This document shows, piece after piece, positions 61,863 to 64,000 of a DNA stretch of 64,000 nt (the stretch's first letter is position 1; every line of letters starts with the position of its first letter). Position numbers and translations under genes: made by a program. Source of the stretch: Chryseobacterium gotjawalense (GTDB lineage Bacteria > Bacteroidota > Bacteroidia > Flavobacteriales > Weeksellaceae); the NCBI RefSeq assembly GCF_030012525.1, contig NZ_CP124855.1, positions 3,162,001 through 3,226,000 of the forward strand, read 5' to 3'. Below the pieces are notes generated by a model. The model searched no databases and had not been told where the DNA came from. It was given only the letters and a program-made list of their open reading frames with translations.

Positions 61863-62336
61863 ATGGCAAATACTTATACACAATGCTATCTTCATTTGGT
61901 TTTTTCGCCTAAACATCGGGAGGCATTAATAAAAGAACAATGGAAAAATCTTTTAGAAAAATATATCACAGGAATTGTTCAAACAAGAAAACATAAATTA
62001 TTAGCTATCTACGCAATGCCAGATCATATTCATATTTTCATTGGTTATAATGTGAATGATTTAATTTCTGATTTGGTAGAAAATATAAAAACATCTTCTA
62101 ATGCCTGGGTAAAGAAAGAAAAATTATCGATGTTTAAATTCGATTGGCAAAGAGGTTACGGTGCGTTTAGTCATTCAAAATCACAGGTTGACGCAGTTGT
62201 AAAATACATAATGAATCAGAAAAATCATCATTCTAAGAAATCATTTAAGGAAGAATATCTTGAGATCTTAAAAAATAATGGAGTAGATTTTAAAGAAGAA
62301 TATATTTTCGAATTTTTTGATGATATTGAAGGGTAG
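61863..62336 (+). CDS. REP-associated tyrosine (Y1) transposase, IS200/RAYT-like
   Basis: A 157-residue Y1 single-strand transposase. The HUH motif is MPDHIHIFI (His55 and His57) and the catalytic tyrosine is Tyr115 in VVKYIMNQ, with Gln119. Size and motifs fit TnpA of IS200 or a RAYT. There is no tnpB or left/right insertion-sequence end, and the gene is surrounded by REP-like hairpins on both sides, so a RAYT (a domesticated or hitch-hiking enzyme that moves REP elements) is the better call. It starts 19 bases after the last tandem palindrome. Confidence 0.87.
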   Translation: MANTYTQCYLHLVFSPKHREALIKEQWKNLLEKYITGIVQTRKHKLLAIYAMPDHIHIFIGYNVNDLISDLVENIKTSSNAWVKKEKLSMFKFDWQRGYGAFSHSKSQVDAVVKYIMNQKNHHSKKSFKEEYLEILKNNGVDFKEEYIFEFFDDIEG

Positions 62337-62344
62337 TATGTTCC

Positions 62345-62458
62345 GGTGTTCTGCGCCTGCCATTTTTATTGTCCTTTTTTCTACAAATGTTTTGCCGCTC
62401 TGCGGCCTACTATGCTGTTTTAAATCGTAATTCTACGAATGTTTCGCCGCTCTGCGGC
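62345..62458. repeat. Right REP-like units of the RAYT locus
   Basis: A second double-hairpin unit (GGTGTTCTGCGCC at 62345-62357, GCCGCTCTGCGGC at 62394-62406) begins 909 bases after the left unit. A third, half unit has CTACGAATGTTTC and GCCGCTCTGCGGC (62446-62458). The first hairpin here is imperfect and needs G-T pairs. Confidence 0.8.
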
Positions 62459-62483
62459 TTAAAATATAAAACAAAAGAATAAT

Positions 62484-64000
62484 TTAAAAACTCGCTTTCA
62501 CCTGCATCGATCCCATGTGGATCGTGCGTTCACCGGAATTTCTACCTTCATAATTTATATTGAGTTGAATAAACGAATTCAGAGCTTGCTGTAAAAAAAC
62601 AGACCAAACCTGATTTTTCCCTGCCTTCAAACCATCAAGCATTTGATTGGCGACAATCGAGAAGTTATTTCCCGTAAAATCATTATTAATAAAAGAAAAA
62701 TTACCGCGGACCGAAGTTTTTTTCCAGTCCCACTGGAGGCTTCCGGTAAGGTCAAAAGTCTTTAAAAATTCTTCACCATCTGTTCTTTTTTTCTGACGGA
62801 AAGCGGAGGATAATTCGCTCTGTATGGCTTCTGTAAACTTATACGTAGCTTTTGGTCTGGTTTCCAAATTTTGTAATTGATAATCTCTACTCGCAAAAAG
62901 TTGCGATGAATTTTCAATCGCATGAACCGAATTTTCCCAGTCAATTCTGAAATCTTTGCCAAACCAATGGCCGATATTTAAGAAGTGTGAAACCTGAGTT
63001 CGTTCTTCGTTGCTGAAATTCGCATTGATTAAATTATTATTGGCGATAAAGCGGTAATTCCCATTCCAGCCGGATTTATCGGTAGGATTGAATTGTGCCG
63101 AAGCCAGAATGTTTTGATTTTTCAGAATCTGATCTTCATTTTTTTCAAAGGGATTCAGCACAAAAACCTTTTCTTTTTTAAAGTAAGAATTTTGAGAATT
63201 GATGGAAAGGTTAAAATTCCAGCGTTTCAGAAATTGGTTTTCAGAATTAAAAACCACCGAAGGATTTACAAATAAAGCCAACTGGATTTTGTTTTTGTTG
63301 GACGGAATATAATTGACGGTGTTGGTGTAAATCCTGATATACTGCGCCAAATCTGCATATTCTGCAATTTCGAATTCATCGAGTTGTTGAATTCCGTCAC
63401 CGTTATAATCGGTCCATTTATAAACGCCCTGTCCGTCTGTCACTTTAATGTATTGAAATTCGCGCTGCGCTTCCTGCCCGTTTCCAAGTTCATAAAATGC
63501 CTGCAAACGCATACCATTATTGAATAACTGTTGCTGATAAGTCATATTTCCGACAATGAAATCCTGATTGTATTTAGACTGTAAATCCTCCGTTTTCTCG
63601 TAGAATTTCCGGTAATGAAGTAAAGCTGACAAAGTGGTTTTCTCCGTTTTAATAATTTGACTTTCCGCCATGAAACCCAAAATTTGATTTCTATTTTGCA
63701 ATGCATTATTTCTTACAGAATCGTTGTCCCGCAAATACATTTTAGCCAAAAGTTTTGTTCTGGCCGAATCACCGATTTTTTTCTGAGCAAAAACTTCTTT
63801 CCAGCGATAACTTGTCACATCGAGTATTTTGGTTTCATTAAAGTTTTTTAAATTCTGTTCCAGACCGGCTCCGATTGCCCAACTGCCTTTTTTACCAGAA
63901 AATTCTGTGGCAACACCGCTTCTTACAAAGTTCGTATTCTGAAAAGTTGCCTTCGTGTCGAGGTAAGAAAAGTTTCCTTTGGTATTGAATTTCCCTTTTA
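62484..64000 (-). CDS. Large surface/outer-membrane protein, C-terminal part (truncated by the window)
   Basis: The reading frame is open from the window's right edge to the stop codon at 62484, so about 505 residues of the C-terminal part are visible and the start is outside. It has many alternating aromatic beta-strand-like segments, typical of a barrel, and an EF-hand-like stretch (DYNGDGIQQLDEFE). It ends GSMQVKASF with an aromatic terminus, as for outer-membrane proteins. I do not recognise a named family. It converges with the RAYT locus. Confidence 0.7.
   Translation of the reverse strand, partial: KGKFNTKGNFSYLDTKATFQNTNFVRSGVATEFSGKKGSWAIGAGLEQNLKNFNETKILDVTSYRWKEVFAQKKIGDSARTKLLAKMYLRDNDSVRNNALQNRNQILGFMAESQIIKTEKTTLSALLHYRKFYEKTEDLQSKYNQDFIVGNMTYQQQLFNNGMRLQAFYELGNGQEAQREFQYIKVTDGQGVYKWTDYNGDGIQQLDEFEIAEYADLAQYIRIYTNTVNYIPSNKNKIQLALFVNPSVVFNSENQFLKRWNFNLSINSQNSYFKKEKVFVLNPFEKNEDQILKNQNILASAQFNPTDKSGWNGNYRFIANNNLINANFSNEERTQVSHFLNIGHWFGKDFRIDWENSVHAIENSSQLFASRDYQLQNLETRPKATYKFTEAIQSELSSAFRQKKRTDGEEFLKTFDLTGSLQWDWKKTSVRGNFSFINNDFTGNNFSIVANQMLDGLKAGKNQVWSVFLQQALNSFIQLNINYEGRNSGERTIHMGSMQVKASF

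Larger units (their letters stand above)
61436..62458 (+). mobile_element. RAYT/REP-like locus
   Basis: The Y1 transposase gene lies between two near-identical double-hairpin units, with a tandem palindrome tract in front and an extra half unit behind. The arrangement fits a RAYT with its REP substrates. Outer limits are approximate. Whether it still moves cannot be judged from one locus. Confidence 0.7.

Overview
The window is AT-rich chromosomal DNA from a member of the Bacteroidota, most likely family Weeksellaceae (Chryseobacterium/Kaistella-like). The evidence is a type IX secretion sorting domain on a secreted amylase, families that are mainly flavobacterial (DUF6427, DUF6341, DUF4834, DUF6263, OstA-like, START-like), TonB-dependent import, and promoters of the Bacteroidota TAnnTTTG type instead of classical -10 boxes. 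Almost everything is housekeeping or central metabolism. No rRNA, tRNA, CRISPR array or prophage was seen.

Layout. 0.4-6.6 kb: a small stress-type membrane protein, a lemA/DUF2207 pair, der, a four-helix-bundle gene flanked by inverted repeats, upp and a comF-like gene. 6.7-11.4 kb: a glyoxylate-shunt locus in which a RamB/ScfR-like regulator is divergent from aceB and aceA, with two similar palindromes over the two promoters. 11.7-16.3 kb: queD, lpxH, a LuxE-like gene, a predicted PD-(D/E)XK protein, aqpZ and a DUF4230 gene. 16.4-23.1 kb: a T9SS-exported GH13 amylase, an MpaB-type oxygenase, and gapA and pfkA in one operon. 23.3-26.7 kb: a possible metal-uptake operon (small CxxCH protein, TonB receptor, lipoprotein). 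26.8-38 kb: tig, the DUF6427/DUF3109/mgtC operon, usp, an exonuclease/orphan/FAH operon, pssA, an LTA-synthase-like phosphotransferase and pdhB. 38-49 kb: kup, fur with an OstA-like LPS-transport gene, a class III aminotransferase, a class IV aminotransferase homologue that lacks the PLP lysine, yqgE, pdxH, HU, panD and a flippase-like gene. 49-61.4 kb: an M3 peptidase, lipoproteins, a YfhO-like protein, a GxxExxY gene, a GT4 glycosyltransferase, a cysteine synthase, and a LolE-like permease divergent from a NamZ-type muramidase. 61.4-62.5 kb: a REP-associated (RAYT-like) Y1 transposase embedded in palindromic repeats. The right edge cuts a large surface-protein gene.

The most unusual material is small and repetitive. 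It comprises the RAYT-like locus with two palindrome types sharing a CTACAAA-TTTCG core, the inverted-repeat-flanked four-helix-bundle cassette, repeat-like sequences read in frame inside two ordinary genes (a LuxE-like gene and a GT4 gene), several intergenic hairpin elements of a kind common in flavobacteria, and the candidate operator pair for glyoxylate-shunt control.

All product names come from reading motifs and from family knowledge; no database search was run.
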